Shown here one piece after another: positions 17,476 through 26,100 of a stretch of 32,093 nt of DNA. Origin of the DNA: CAZTLI01 sp964614375 (GTDB taxonomy: Bacteria; Chloroflexota; Anaerolineae; Aggregatilineales; Phototrophicaceae); the NCBI GenBank assembly GCA_964614375.1, contig CAZTLI010000005.1, forward strand, positions 1 through 32,093. The letters are read 5' to 3'. The position numbers were made by a program, and so were the translations under genes. Within the stretch, counting starts at the first letter, position 1, and each line of letters opens with the position of its first letter. The notes under the pieces were generated by a model that saw only the letters and a program-made list of their open reading frames with translations, made no database searches and was not told the origin of the DNA.

Positions 17476-19563
17476 ATGGCGAACATCTTCATTTCTTATC
17501 GTCGGCATGACACCATGACGGTCAGTGGGCGTATTTATGACCGTCTGGCACAGGAATTTGGCGCGAAAAATGTGTTTAAAGATGTTGAGGACATCAAATC
17601 GGGCACGGACTTCCGCCGGCAAATCGACGACGAACTCAAAAACTGCGATGTGCAGGTCGTGGTCATTGGCCCTGATTGGGCACACTCTGCCGATGAGCAG
17701 GGCAATGTCCGCTTGCATAATCCTGAAGATTTCGTGCGGATTGAGGTCGAAGGCGGCCTGAAGCGCGAAGGCGTGCTGGTCATACCCTTATTGGTTCTAG
17801 GGGCAAACATGCCCAAACCAGAAGACCTGCCCGAAAGCCTGCGCGAACTGGTCTATCGCAACGCCGCCATCATCCGCGAAGACCCGGACTTCCACCGCGA
17901 TATGAACCGCCTCATCGACCTGATTCACGCCATCTATCCTAAACGCACCTTGTTCCAACGCAGTGTGCTCTTGTTCATTGCCTCGTTAATCATCTTTTTC
18001 GCCGCTGTCATTTTGTTTGTATTGAGCAATCGCGAACCCGAAGTGCTGTCAATCAACGATATTGCCGCCGCCCGGTTAGCGGCTAATGGCACGGCGACCC
18101 AGGAGGCGCGGCAGACACAGGCAATGGACAATCAGATTAACGCGCGCGTCGCAACCTTTGAGGCGGGTACGGCGGCAGCAGTCACCCAGGCGGACATGCA
18201 AACGCGCACGACAGAATTTCAAGGAACACTGGCGGCTTTTACGAATACGCCCACACCGACAGACACACCAACCCTTCCGCCTGTGCCGATTATACAGGTA
18301 CAGCGCGAGACAACAGTACGGGTGGGGCCATCCAGTAATTTTCCGGCAAGCGCCTCACTTGCTGTCAATGATGAGGTCGAGGTCATAGGCGTTAGTGACG
18401 ATGGTCGCTTCTATCAGGTGCTGCTACCAACCGGGCAGATAGGTTGGGTCGCGTCATCGACTAATGGTGTGCGGTTCATCGGCGATGCCGACGCGCTCAT
18501 TGTTGCTGCTGCACCGACCAACACACCGACGAACACGCCGGATTTCACGCAAACGGTTGCAGCCCGGAACGAAATTGCGACGCAGATTGCACAGGCGACT
18601 GCCAATGCGCCGACGAACACGCCGCGTCCAACACAGACGTTGACCCCAACCGATACGCCGACCCAAACGCCGACAGCCACCGATACGCCCACAGCAACCA
18701 CCACCCCGTCACGAACACCGAGTCCGACTGCAACAGTGACACCGGATCGCGCGGGCACTGCCACCGCCGAAGTCATGGAAGCGACGCGCATTTATGAAGC
18801 GGCACGCGCCACAGTCCAGGCGGAACAGGTCATGGTCGCCCAAACGCCCGTGCCAGCGAATGCCGATTGGGTGCCAGTCGTGCGGATATTCGAGGATGTG
18901 CCAATGGTACTCGTGCCTGCGGGCTGTTATACGATGGGCAGTGATGAAAATGATGGCGACGAAGCGCCCGCCCATGAGCAGTGTTTTGATGAACCCTTCT
19001 GGATTGATCGCACTGAAGTAACCGTCGCATCCTATGCCGCGTGTACCGCTTCCGACGCCGAGATGTGCCCGCCCGTTCAGGCCGACTTGATGACCACCCG
19101 CCCGTTGCAGCCTGCCAATCGTGTCACATGGTACGAGGCACAAAATTACTGCAATTGGCGTGGCGGACGCCTGCCGACGGAAGCCGAATGGGAATATGCC
19201 GCGCGCGGGCCAGACAGCTTGCGCTATCCTTGGGGGAATGAATTTGGCTCTGATCTTGTCGTGTATGAACGCAATTCCGGCGGCGAAATCGCCGAGGTCG
19301 GCTTACTGCCAGAGGGCGCGTCGTGGGTTAGCGCCTATGATATGAGCGGCAATTTATGGGAATGGACGAGTTCCTTCTATCGACCTTATCCCTATACAGC
19401 GGACGATGAACCCGAAGCGGGCAGCACCAGCGGCGAGTCGCGTGTGATTCGCGGTGGCTCGTTCAACAGTGGGACCCAGCGCGCGTCAGATAGAGACCGT
19501 TTTGGCCCGACAGCATTTCCAATCAATGTCGGTTTCCGCTGTGTGCGCGACATCGACCCATAA
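17476..19563 (+). CDS. TIR - transmembrane - SH3b - TPT linker - FGE-like receptor
   Basis: A 695-residue protein. Residues 1-153 are a TIR domain aligning without gaps to that of the previous gene at about 60% identity (counted by eye), with Glu90 in FVRIEVEGGL. A single membrane span lies at 163-184. Residues 190-255 form an Ala/Gln/Thr-rich helical stalk. Residues 276-335 are an SH3b domain (TTVRVGPSSNF...GQIGWVASS). Residues 346-425 are a Thr-Pro-rich linker. About 470-692 is a formylglycine-generating-enzyme/sulfatase-modifying fold (MVLVPAGCYTMGSD, WIDRTEVTVASYAAC, RLPTEAEWEYAARG, MSGNLWEWTSS, RGGSFNSG, NVGFRCV). The two active-site Cys of true FGE are replaced by Ser665 and Ala670, so it is probably a binding domain rather than an enzyme. 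I infer TIR inside and SH3b/FGE outside. The ribosome site is weak. Confidence 0.88.
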   Translation: MANIFISYRRHDTMTVSGRIYDRLAQEFGAKNVFKDVEDIKSGTDFRRQIDDELKNCDVQVVVIGPDWAHSADEQGNVRLHNPEDFVRIEVEGGLKREGVLVIPLLVLGANMPKPEDLPESLRELVYRNAAIIREDPDFHRDMNRLIDLIHAIYPKRTLFQRSVLLFIASLIIFFAAVILFVLSNREPEVLSINDIAAARLAANGTATQEARQTQAMDNQINARVATFEAGTAAAVTQADMQTRTTEFQGTLAAFTNTPTPTDTPTLPPVPIIQVQRETTVRVGPSSNFPASASLAVNDEVEVIGVSDDGRFYQVLLPTGQIGWVASSTNGVRFIGDADALIVAAAPTNTPTNTPDFTQTVAARNEIATQIAQATANAPTNTPRPTQTLTPTDTPTQTPTATDTPTATTTPSRTPSPTATVTPDRAGTATAEVMEATRIYEAARATVQAEQVMVAQTPVPANADWVPVVRIFEDVPMVLVPAGCYTMGSDENDGDEAPAHEQCFDEPFWIDRTEVTVASYAACTASDAEMCPPVQADLMTTRPLQPANRVTWYEAQNYCNWRGGRLPTEAEWEYAARGPDSLRYPWGNEFGSDLVVYERNSGGEIAEVGLLPEGASWVSAYDMSGNLWEWTSSFYRPYPYTADDEPEAGSTSGESRVIRGGSFNSGTQRASDRDRFGPTAFPINVGFRCVRDIDP

Positions 19564-19861
19564 CCTGTACGCTGATCGCGCATTATGCCGAAAAAAGCCT
19601 TGTCCGCCTGTCTTCAGGCTGGCAGCGGGCTAAAGCAGTGCTCATAGCACCCTTGTCTGTCAGAAGCGGTTGAAACTGGACATCCTTTCGTGCATTTTAA
19701 TTAGTCAGCAACCGCACAGGTCTTGCAACAAGTGGTGAAGCTTAAAGCTGAACCGCGGACTTGCTGATTGCGGACTTGCAAATTTATCCATCGCTTGACG
19801 CCTGCCACACATCCCGGTACGCTACATTTATTGTCGGATGCCCGCGCCTGAAGGACTGCCG

Positions 19862-21901
19862 ATGCCCAAAACAATCGACGCCCTGCCTGATTACGCCAAA
19901 CTCATCATCGTCCCGGTCAGCAATCCCGATACGGCTGCCCACTTACTCGAATTAGCCTGCACGCTGGCCCATCCCGAAGAGGGGCGCGTGATTGCGTTGA
20001 TCGTGTCGCTGGGCGATGCCGAAGACGCCAATAAACGCACCGAAGCGATTCAACCTATCGTCAAGCAGTCTGCCGATGAAGGCAAACCGGTCGAACTGGT
20101 GGCGGAAACGGCGACCAGCATCTCGCGCGGGATACTCGATGTCGCCCGCGAAAATGGCGCAGACCTCATCGTGCTCGGTTTGCAGCAGCCCGATCAGGGA
20201 AAAGTCGTTCTGGGGCGCATCGTCGAAAATGTCATCGAAACCGCGCCCTGTGATGTGCTGGTCTATCGCGCGTCGTTGACACCCTCGTTCAATCGCGTGG
20301 TCGTGCCCATAGATGGCACACTATCCACCACAATTGCCTGCAATCTCGGCGTGTTACTCGCCAGACGGGGCGACGCCGCCATCAGCACGATGAACATCCA
20401 GCGCAATTATCGCCATCAGCAGCAAAACGAAGACCTCATCCGCCAATCGCTGGAGCGCATCCCCAATCGCGAAAATATCCAGAAAGCGATTATCACCGAT
20501 TCTAATCCCGCGGCGGGTATTTTGCGCCGTCTGACCGAAGACGATTTGTTGATTCTGGGTTTCTGGCAGCAGACCGAACTGGAACAGTGGTTAGAAGAAA
20601 GTCATTATTCACATGATTTGTTGAATCGCGCGCCGGGTCCGGTGATTCTGGTCTCGCGCTTCAAACGTCAGACCGACCTCGTAGGCCGTGTGCGTGATGG
20701 CTTGCGTCGGCGTGCCTTGCGCTGGATGCCGACCCTGACCGGAATTGAACAGCAGGAATTGGTCTGGCAGGAGCGCAAAAACAGCATTTCCGACCTCGAT
20801 TATATTGTGTTGATTCTGGTTTCGGCGATACTGGCGACGCTCGGACTCATCTTGAACAGTCCGGCGGTGATTATTGGCGCGATGCTGGTCGCCCCGTTAA
20901 TGCAGCCCCTCGCGGCCTTTTCCGTCGGCCTGACGACGGCGCGAACGCCTTTGCTGCGCCGCACGCTTACGACGCTGATTGAGGGCATTGTGCTGGCGCT
21001 GCTGGTCTCGATTGTATTGGGGACGCTGCTGCCAGTGGATACACCCACAGACGAAATGCTGTCGCGCGGCAATCCAACGCTGGTCGATGCCGTGGTCGCG
21101 CTGGCGTCGGGGGTGGTCGCCGCCTATGCGACGGCACGGAAGGGCATTCCCGCGGCCCTGGCAGGTGTGGCGATTGCCGCCGCGCTGATGCCGCCGGTGT
21201 GTACGATTGGGCTGGGATTTGCCTTCCGGGACGCGGATCTGGCGTTAGGGGCGGCGCTGTTGTTCATCACCAACATCACCTTTATCGTCGTCGCAGGTGG
21301 CGTGGTGTTTGTGTGGTTGGGGATGCGTCCGCAGGAAGAACAACACATCGACATTCGCGCGTGGTGGGGCGGTGTCATCGCCATTCTATTACTGGTGATG
21401 CTGCTGCTGGTCAATCTGGGACGGGGGGCGCGTGACGAACAATTCGTGCAAGATTATATCACCCGCGCCTTCGCCCCCGCGCAACTGGTTGAACTGGATG
21501 TGCGCTCGAATAACCCGTTTTATGCCGTCGCCATGTTCTCGACGGAAGACGCCATCCTGCCCGAAACCGTGCGCCGTGTGAATGTCGAACTCACCGACCT
21601 CCTTGGGCGTCCGGTACAGCTACAGGTCATCCAACTGACCACCGTCACCATGCCCGACGCAAGCGAACAGGCCGCGACAGAAACGCTGACCGAACAATTT
21701 GACTTCGGCACGATAACGACCATCACCATCACCCGACAGGACGATGAATCGCTGGTCGTCACCGCCACGCTGCGGGCACGTCGCGCGCCCTCATCCGCCG
21801 AAATGCAAACGGCGCAGGACAGCCTCAGCGCGACACTGGGCGCGCCCGTATCCTTGCAAATCGTGTTCCAGCGCGTCCTGCAACCGGCTGCGGATGAATG
21901 A
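19862..21901 (+). CDS. Universal stress protein domains fused to a DUF389 membrane domain
   Basis: About 679 residues from the ATG at 19862, chosen over the ATG at 19838 because AAGGA at 19851-19855 lies 6 nt before it. The first 270 residues hold two Usp-type alpha/beta units (KLIIVPVSNPDTAAHLLELAC; FNRVVVPIDGTLSTTIACNL), each with the usual strand start. The C-terminal half begins at DLDYIVLILVSAILATLGL and has about six membrane helices with the DUF389 hallmarks SPAVIIGAMLVAPLMQP and ALMPPVCTIGLG. A soluble tail follows. Usp domains often bind ATP or AMP; DUF389 proteins are poorly characterised, possibly transport-related. I infer a nucleotide- or stress-gated membrane protein. The first Usp unit lacks an obvious G-2x-G-9x-G ATP loop. 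Confidence 0.85.
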   Translation: MPKTIDALPDYAKLIIVPVSNPDTAAHLLELACTLAHPEEGRVIALIVSLGDAEDANKRTEAIQPIVKQSADEGKPVELVAETATSISRGILDVARENGADLIVLGLQQPDQGKVVLGRIVENVIETAPCDVLVYRASLTPSFNRVVVPIDGTLSTTIACNLGVLLARRGDAAISTMNIQRNYRHQQQNEDLIRQSLERIPNRENIQKAIITDSNPAAGILRRLTEDDLLILGFWQQTELEQWLEESHYSHDLLNRAPGPVILVSRFKRQTDLVGRVRDGLRRRALRWMPTLTGIEQQELVWQERKNSISDLDYIVLILVSAILATLGLILNSPAVIIGAMLVAPLMQPLAAFSVGLTTARTPLLRRTLTTLIEGIVLALLVSIVLGTLLPVDTPTDEMLSRGNPTLVDAVVALASGVVAAYATARKGIPAALAGVAIAAALMPPVCTIGLGFAFRDADLALGAALLFITNITFIVVAGGVVFVWLGMRPQEEQHIDIRAWWGGVIAILLLVMLLLVNLGRGARDEQFVQDYITRAFAPAQLVELDVRSNNPFYAVAMFSTEDAILPETVRRVNVELTDLLGRPVQLQVIQLTTVTMPDASEQAATETLTEQFDFGTITTITITRQDDESLVVTATLRARRAPSSAEMQTAQDSLSATLGAPVSLQIVFQRVLQPAADE

Positions 21902-21974
21902 CCTCACCCATTTCGGCTATAGGTGTGAACAGGTCACTTGTGATACATTTAACCAGTAGTCACACATCAGATTT

Positions 21975-22805
21975 ATGGGGGCAGCCACCCACATTGCACA
22001 ACAGAATCACAAGCACACGATGAGTCGATCAACCAAAAGCAAAAATTCATCCCTGTTTGAAGCCGACCCCATTCTGGGGCCGTTTGTCGCGCATTTTCCC
22101 GGTCAGCGTGGGCGCTTGCTGGCACAGGGCGCGGTGGTCTATGGCTTGATTACGCTGGTGGTGCAGGTGGCTTTTGCCAATCTCGACAATGATACCGCCT
22201 CCATCGTCATTATCGCCGTGCTGACTATCGCGGCGCTGGCGATTTTCTGGTACATCACGCATTTGTGGAATCGCGAAGTCGTGCTCTATGAAAAAGGCTT
22301 AAGCTACCGCGAAGGCTCGAACACCGCTTTTATTCACTATCAGGATGTGGTCAGTTTGCGCCAGCGAGCGGAAACAGTGCGTTATTTCGGTTTCATCCCG
22401 CGCAATATCTATCGCTATACCGTGCGGACAGACCTCGGCGAAGTGCTGACCTTGAACAATCTCTATAAAAACATCGACCAGCTTGGCGTCCGCTTAGAAC
22501 AGGCCGTGCGGCAGGCGCGCCGCCCCATCGTCAATACGACGCTGGACAGCGGCGGACGTGTCCGTTTTTCCGATTCGCTCGAAGTCGGCGCGGAGGGACT
22601 ATATGCGGATGGTCGTGTATTGGCGTGGGATGCCGTGCAGGGCTATCGCATCCAGAACCGGCAGCTTGTTATCGCATCGGCGGATGCCCCGGTCTGGTAT
22701 CGTGCGCCACTGGTGGAAATCGACACGATTATCCTGCTGATTGACCTGCTGCGCGAACACGGCGTCATGCCACCCGACGCCAAACGGGAAGGGGAAGCCC
22801 GGTGA
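21975..22805 (+). CDS. Membrane protein with a PH-like tail, unknown function
   Basis: 276 residues if the ATG at 21975 is used; the ATG at 22020 (261 aa) is equally possible and gives a more typical N-terminus. Neither has a clear ribosome site. Two membrane spans lie at about 48-67 and 74-95, forming a hairpin with both ends in the cytoplasm. The rest is beta-rich, with LYEKGLSYREGSNTAFIHYQDVVSLRQ, a pattern like bacterial PH (bPH) or DUF6585-type domains that read 'colour of the membrane' lipid or protein signals. Its stop overlaps the start of the next gene by four bases, so the two are translationally coupled and probably work together. Family naming is tentative. Confidence 0.7.
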   Translation: MGAATHIAQQNHKHTMSRSTKSKNSSLFEADPILGPFVAHFPGQRGRLLAQGAVVYGLITLVVQVAFANLDNDTASIVIIAVLTIAALAIFWYITHLWNREVVLYEKGLSYREGSNTAFIHYQDVVSLRQRAETVRYFGFIPRNIYRYTVRTDLGEVLTLNNLYKNIDQLGVRLEQAVRQARRPIVNTTLDSGGRVRFSDSLEVGAEGLYADGRVLAWDAVQGYRIQNRQLVIASADAPVWYRAPLVEIDTIILLIDLLREHGVMPPDAKREGEAR

Positions 22806-23275
22806 TTTACGAAATCCACCTCTATGTCCCTAAAATGGGCACACTCACACCCGCCATGCTGGAATGGTTGTTCGACCACGGGCAAGATGAACAGCCGGAA
22901 TTGTTCTGGCCTGTGCGCCGCATCCGCCCCAAGACACTGGCGCGCAAATTGATGCGCCTCGACCCATCCCTCATCCCTGTTCCCGGTCCCGGCGAAGATG
23001 TGGAACTGCATCATCCCTTTGAACAACTGGGCGTGGTGATGTATGTGCATGATCGGGGCGTGATTATCTTCTTCCCCTATATGTCCTACAGTGTCTATTC
23101 GCGGATTGTGCTCGGCATCTGTTATACCTACATCCGCTATCTGTATGACATCGCCGGCTTCTGGAGCTATGACCCGCAGCTAGACCTGCTCTCCTATGCC
23201 GATGATTACCTCGCCCTCGAAGAGACCGCGCTGTTGATGGATCAAATTATGCCGAAGCTGCTCGAATCGGGATGA
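22802..23275 (+). CDS. Unknown 157-aa protein coupled to the PH-like membrane protein
   Basis: Starts at a GTG within GTGA, which overlaps the TGA stop of the preceding gene: a classic coupling arrangement. The protein is rich in aromatic residues (VVMYVHDRGVIIFFPYMSYSVYSRI and YIRYLYDIAGFWSYDP). It lacks a signal peptide and has no confident membrane span. The C-terminal ALEETALLMDQIMPKLLESG is a likely amphipathic helix. I do not recognise a family. The tight overlap makes it a probable partner of the upstream membrane protein. Confidence 0.72.
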   Translation: MIYEIHLYVPKMGTLTPAMLEWLFDHGQDEQPELFWPVRRIRPKTLARKLMRLDPSLIPVPGPGEDVELHHPFEQLGVVMYVHDRGVIIFFPYMSYSVYSRIVLGICYTYIRYLYDIAGFWSYDPQLDLLSYADDYLALEETALLMDQIMPKLLESG

Positions 23276-23340
23276 GGCGTTAACGACAAAGATTCAACGC
23301 AAAGACGCCAAGATGCAAAGGCCGCGAAGGGGGTATGTAG

Positions 23341-23362
23341 GGACGACCCGGCGTGGTCGTCC
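23341..23362. repeat. GGACGACC hairpin repeat, copy B
   Basis: GGACGACC (23341-23348), CGGCGT, GGTCGTCC (23355-23362), preceded by ATGTAG. It is the reverse of copy A at 11744-11765, with conserved flanks. GATTCAACGCAAA lies upstream at 23290-23302. The repeat is located between the convergent unknown gene (ends 23275) and the kinase-like gene (ends 23422), so it might also serve as a bidirectional terminator, although no T-run follows. Confidence 0.78.
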
Positions 23363-23421
23363 AAAGAAAACAACAGCACACGCCCTCAGCCCTCAGCGCG
23401 GATGAGCACATCGGCTCATGC

Positions 23422-24351
23422 CTACTCGTGACGCTCCACTATCGCCTGCAACGCCTGCTGGATGAACTGGCGCTGCTGCTGGCGCATCCGATTCAAGGTA
23501 TCGGCGTCCAAGCCCCAACCCTCGACCTTGCCAATATGACGCAGCGCGGCGCATAAATCCCAATAGGGCAGATGCGTGAAATCAACCGTCGTCAGCGATT
23601 GATAGACCGCCGTGAACTGCTGCATCGCATCCACCCCCAACGCCCACCAGAGTTCTAAACGACTGCGCGCGACATCCGCCACCGGGTCGCCAACGCGCGC
23701 GTCTTCCCAGTCGATGACACCGACAAGCTGACCATCCGCCCACAATAGATTACCGGGCCAATAGTCGCCATGCAGCAGCACAGGCGGATTCACCTGTGGC
23801 AAAGGCCAGGCCGCCGCCAATGTCTCGCGAACGCGGCTTTCATCCAGCGTGGCGTCTAATTCGGCAGCTTGTTGGCGCAGGTTTTGTGCAATGGAATCAG
23901 TTTGTGTCGGCAAAAATGCCAGATCGTAACGCGCCACATCGACGCGATGGATACGCGCCAGAGTCATTGCGAACTGCTGGATGTAGTCCGTTACGTTGGC
24001 AGGCTCAAATACAGTTGCGCCGTCGATATATTCCAGCACGATATAGGGAACCGACAGAATGGCGCACGATTCATCGAGCGTGCAGGGTCTTGGCGTCGGC
24101 AATCCAGCCCTATGGGTGATGTGCAGCAGTTTGTATTCATCCGCAGCGATATGGGGATTATGTGTCCGGTCAAGTTCGCCATGCTGCCGCACCAGCAGCA
24201 TCTGTTTTTGACCGTCAGGCCGCACAATTTCGACGGCAGTCACCTGTGCCGAAAATCCACCCATAAGAGACCCCGCACGGAGTAGTTTGTAGGCAGGGTC
24301 AATCCGCTGAATCACGCGCTCAAATAGATGATGTGTCACCGAGTCGGTCAT
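23422..24351 (-). CDS. Aminoglycoside phosphotransferase-family kinase
   Basis: A 309-residue protein of the APH/choline-kinase fold. LLHGDYWPGNLLW at 192-204 supplies the catalytic Asp196 and Asn201; VIDWEDARVGDPVADVA at 212-228 supplies the metal-binding Asp214. LVRQHGE near 53-59 probably holds the ATP lysine region, but the usual Lys is replaced by Arg or sits elsewhere. VPYIVLEYIDG is the hinge strand. Such proteins phosphorylate hydroxyl groups on many small molecules (homoserine, choline, fructosamine, aminoglycosides), so resistance should not be assumed from the family name. No strong ribosome site is seen before the ATG at 24351. Confidence 0.82.
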   Translation of the reverse strand: MTDSVTHHLFERVIQRIDPAYKLLRAGSLMGGFSAQVTAVEIVRPDGQKQMLLVRQHGELDRTHNPHIAADEYKLLHITHRAGLPTPRPCTLDESCAILSVPYIVLEYIDGATVFEPANVTDYIQQFAMTLARIHRVDVARYDLAFLPTQTDSIAQNLRQQAAELDATLDESRVRETLAAAWPLPQVNPPVLLHGDYWPGNLLWADGQLVGVIDWEDARVGDPVADVARSRLELWWALGVDAMQQFTAVYQSLTTVDFTHLPYWDLCAALRHIGKVEGWGLDADTLNRMRQQQRQFIQQALQAIVERHE

Positions 24352-24431
24352 GGGTTTAGCCGCTGGCTCTAAAGCTGAACCGCAAAGGTCGTGTGAACAG
24401 GCAAATTGTCACGGATAGGTGAATAATCACG

Positions 24432-24472
24432 GTGTCCGCAAACAACGATGTTACCTGATCATATTGTTAAAG
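24432..24472 (+). repeat. Fragment of the dual-hairpin MITE-like repeat
   Basis: GTGTCCGCAAAC, then a TTACCTGATCATATTGTTAAAG block, matches the right end of copy 3 (29214-29253) with a few changes. It starts in the middle of the second hairpin; the left two-thirds are missing. Confidence 0.65.
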
Positions 24473-24480
24473 ACCATCAA

Positions 24481-24494
24481 CCCGTTGCAACGGG
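24481..24494. repeat. 14-bp perfect palindrome
   Basis: CCCGTTGCAACGGG, followed by CTAAACCCGG. Similar CGGGCT-AAGC words occur at 14918, 19627 and 12975, so it looks like a short REP-type word. It may act as a hairpin between the kinase-like gene and fructose bisphosphatase. Confidence 0.55.
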
Positions 24495-24559
24495 CTAAAC
24501 CCGGAGTCCAGCACGTTACGACCACCTCTATAGCGGCGCTGGTTTTAACCCCTGCGACA

Positions 24560-25669
24560 CTATTCCGACCCGCCATCGGCTCTATTGTTGGAGTTGTTGC
24601 TCTGAATTGCCGACATCGACATGCCGCGATAGGGTTGGTAGGCGTCGATCCATTCCTGATCGTAGTCGCGGATGAATTGTTCGGCCTGTTCGACCAGACC
24701 CCGATTGCCGATGAACAGCGGCGTGCGCTGGTGCAATGAATGCGGAATGATGTCCAGAATATCGCCCACACCGTCCGACGCATAACCGCCTGCCTGTTCC
24801 GCGACGAAAGCCAGCGCCTGGGCCTCATACATCAGGCGCATTTTGCCATAGGGTTTGTCTTTTTCGCGCAGGTCACCGGGATAGACGAAGATGCCCCCGC
24901 GCAATAAATTACGATGAAAATCCGCGACCAGTGACCCGATATAGCGGCTTTGCAGCGGATTACTGCCTTCACCATGCAGCCCTTGCAGCCCTTTGATATA
25001 ACGGCGGACACCGGGCGTAAAGTATTTTTCGTTGCCATGATTGACACTGTAATATATCGGCGGTTCGGGGATGCGAATATTTTCGTGACTAAGGAGGAAC
25101 TCGCCCACACCCGCATCCAGCGTGAAGCCATGCACGCCTTGCCCGACGGTATAGACAAACATCGTGCTGCTGCCATAGATGACGTACCCCGCCGCCAGCA
25201 AACGCTTGCCGCGCTGCAACACATCTTCCAGCGTACCGCGTTCGCCGCGTGTATATTTGCGATGAATGGCGAAAATCGTGCCAATCGACACATTCACATC
25301 AATGTTCGATGAACCATCCAGCGGGTCATGCAGCAGGACATATTCTCCGGCGTCATATTTAGGCGGGATGTCGATGAGGTCTTCGTGTTCTTCCGACGCC
25401 ATCGCACACAAAAGGCCGGTGTGGTCGTTCATCTTGAAGATGATTTCGTCGGCAAATTTGTCTAATTTCTGCTGCCGTTCGCCAAACACGTTGGTATCCG
25501 AGGTCGCGCCGAGGATGTTGGTCAATCCAGCCCGATTCGTCTCACGCGAGATGATTTTGGCGGCAAGGGCGATATTTTGCAGCAATGCCGTAAAACGCCC
25601 GGTGGCATGTGGATAGAGCTTTTGCTGATCCAGTATATGGCGTTCGATGGTGATTATTCGGCTGGTCAT
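24560..25669 (-). CDS. fbp: Fructose-1,6-bisphosphatase, class I
   Basis: A 369-residue enzyme that hydrolyses fructose 1,6-bisphosphate to fructose 6-phosphate in gluconeogenesis (and in the Calvin cycle if present). Metal and substrate motifs are intact: SEEHED at 92-97, LHDPLDGSSNIDVNVSIGT at 113-131 (Asp115, Asp118, Asp124), YVIYGSSTMFVYT, YIGSLVADFHRNLLRGGIF, and the C-terminal RLMYEAQALAFVAEQAGG with its substrate-binding residues. The ATG at 25669 has GCAGGGGG 5-8 nt upstream. The length slightly exceeds the usual 335 because of a 30-residue Ser/Asn-rich tail. It is followed by no related metabolic gene, so pathway context is absent. Confidence 0.95.
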   Translation of the reverse strand: MTSRIITIERHILDQQKLYPHATGRFTALLQNIALAAKIISRETNRAGLTNILGATSDTNVFGERQQKLDKFADEIIFKMNDHTGLLCAMASEEHEDLIDIPPKYDAGEYVLLHDPLDGSSNIDVNVSIGTIFAIHRKYTRGERGTLEDVLQRGKRLLAAGYVIYGSSTMFVYTVGQGVHGFTLDAGVGEFLLSHENIRIPEPPIYYSVNHGNEKYFTPGVRRYIKGLQGLHGEGSNPLQSRYIGSLVADFHRNLLRGGIFVYPGDLREKDKPYGKMRLMYEAQALAFVAEQAGGYASDGVGDILDIIPHSLHQRTPLFIGNRGLVEQAEQFIRDYDQEWIDAYQPYRGMSMSAIQSNNSNNRADGGSE

Positions 25670-26100
25670 GACACCCCCTGCAAGAGACTATGTGCCCATA
25701 ATGTAGACGCGAACGGACAACGACACAAGCCCACACACCGAATCGGTCTGCTTTTAATCGTTTAACCCGCACGAACTTGGGGCAGTTTGACCAAGACGCG
25801 CGTGGCAAAAAGCTGAACCGCCGAGTCATGGAGAACACAGACCGCACGACAAAAAGATGCAATGCAAATGCACAGGGCACATACATGCACTTGCTAAAGG
25901 CGCTCAAACCCGCCTTGTCGCCCCCTGTGTGGTAGCGTTTGTAGCCCCTTCAGCCCCTGGTTTGGCCTCCATGCGTAACATCCGTTCAGCGTATTGGGCC
26001 AGCAGCCAATCGCCAGCGCCGCCCCATAAACTACAAGTCACCTGCCGGGTGACAGGTGACCTGTATGAAAAGGATGGGTGGATGTAGGAAAGCAGTTGGT
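25670..26100. other. Gene-free stretch with a hairpin at 26037-26060
   Basis: No convincing gene. GTCACCTG (26037-26044) and CAGGTGAC (26053-26060) form an 8-bp stem over the loop CCGGGTGA; no T-run follows on either strand, so it is not a clear terminator. AAAGCTGAACCGC at about 25809 recurs near 19743 and 24371. Confidence 0.5.

Noticed and set aside
18883..19563. FGE-like C-terminus as a diversity-generating retroelement target
   Set aside because: The fold and the RGGSFN...GFRCV ending resemble DGR variable proteins, but I see no reverse transcriptase, template repeat or adenine-rich codon bias in the window.
23422..24351. Antibiotic resistance gene (aminoglycoside phosphotransferase)
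   Set aside because: Only the kinase fold is evident; most environmental members act on other substrates, so no resistance claim is made.
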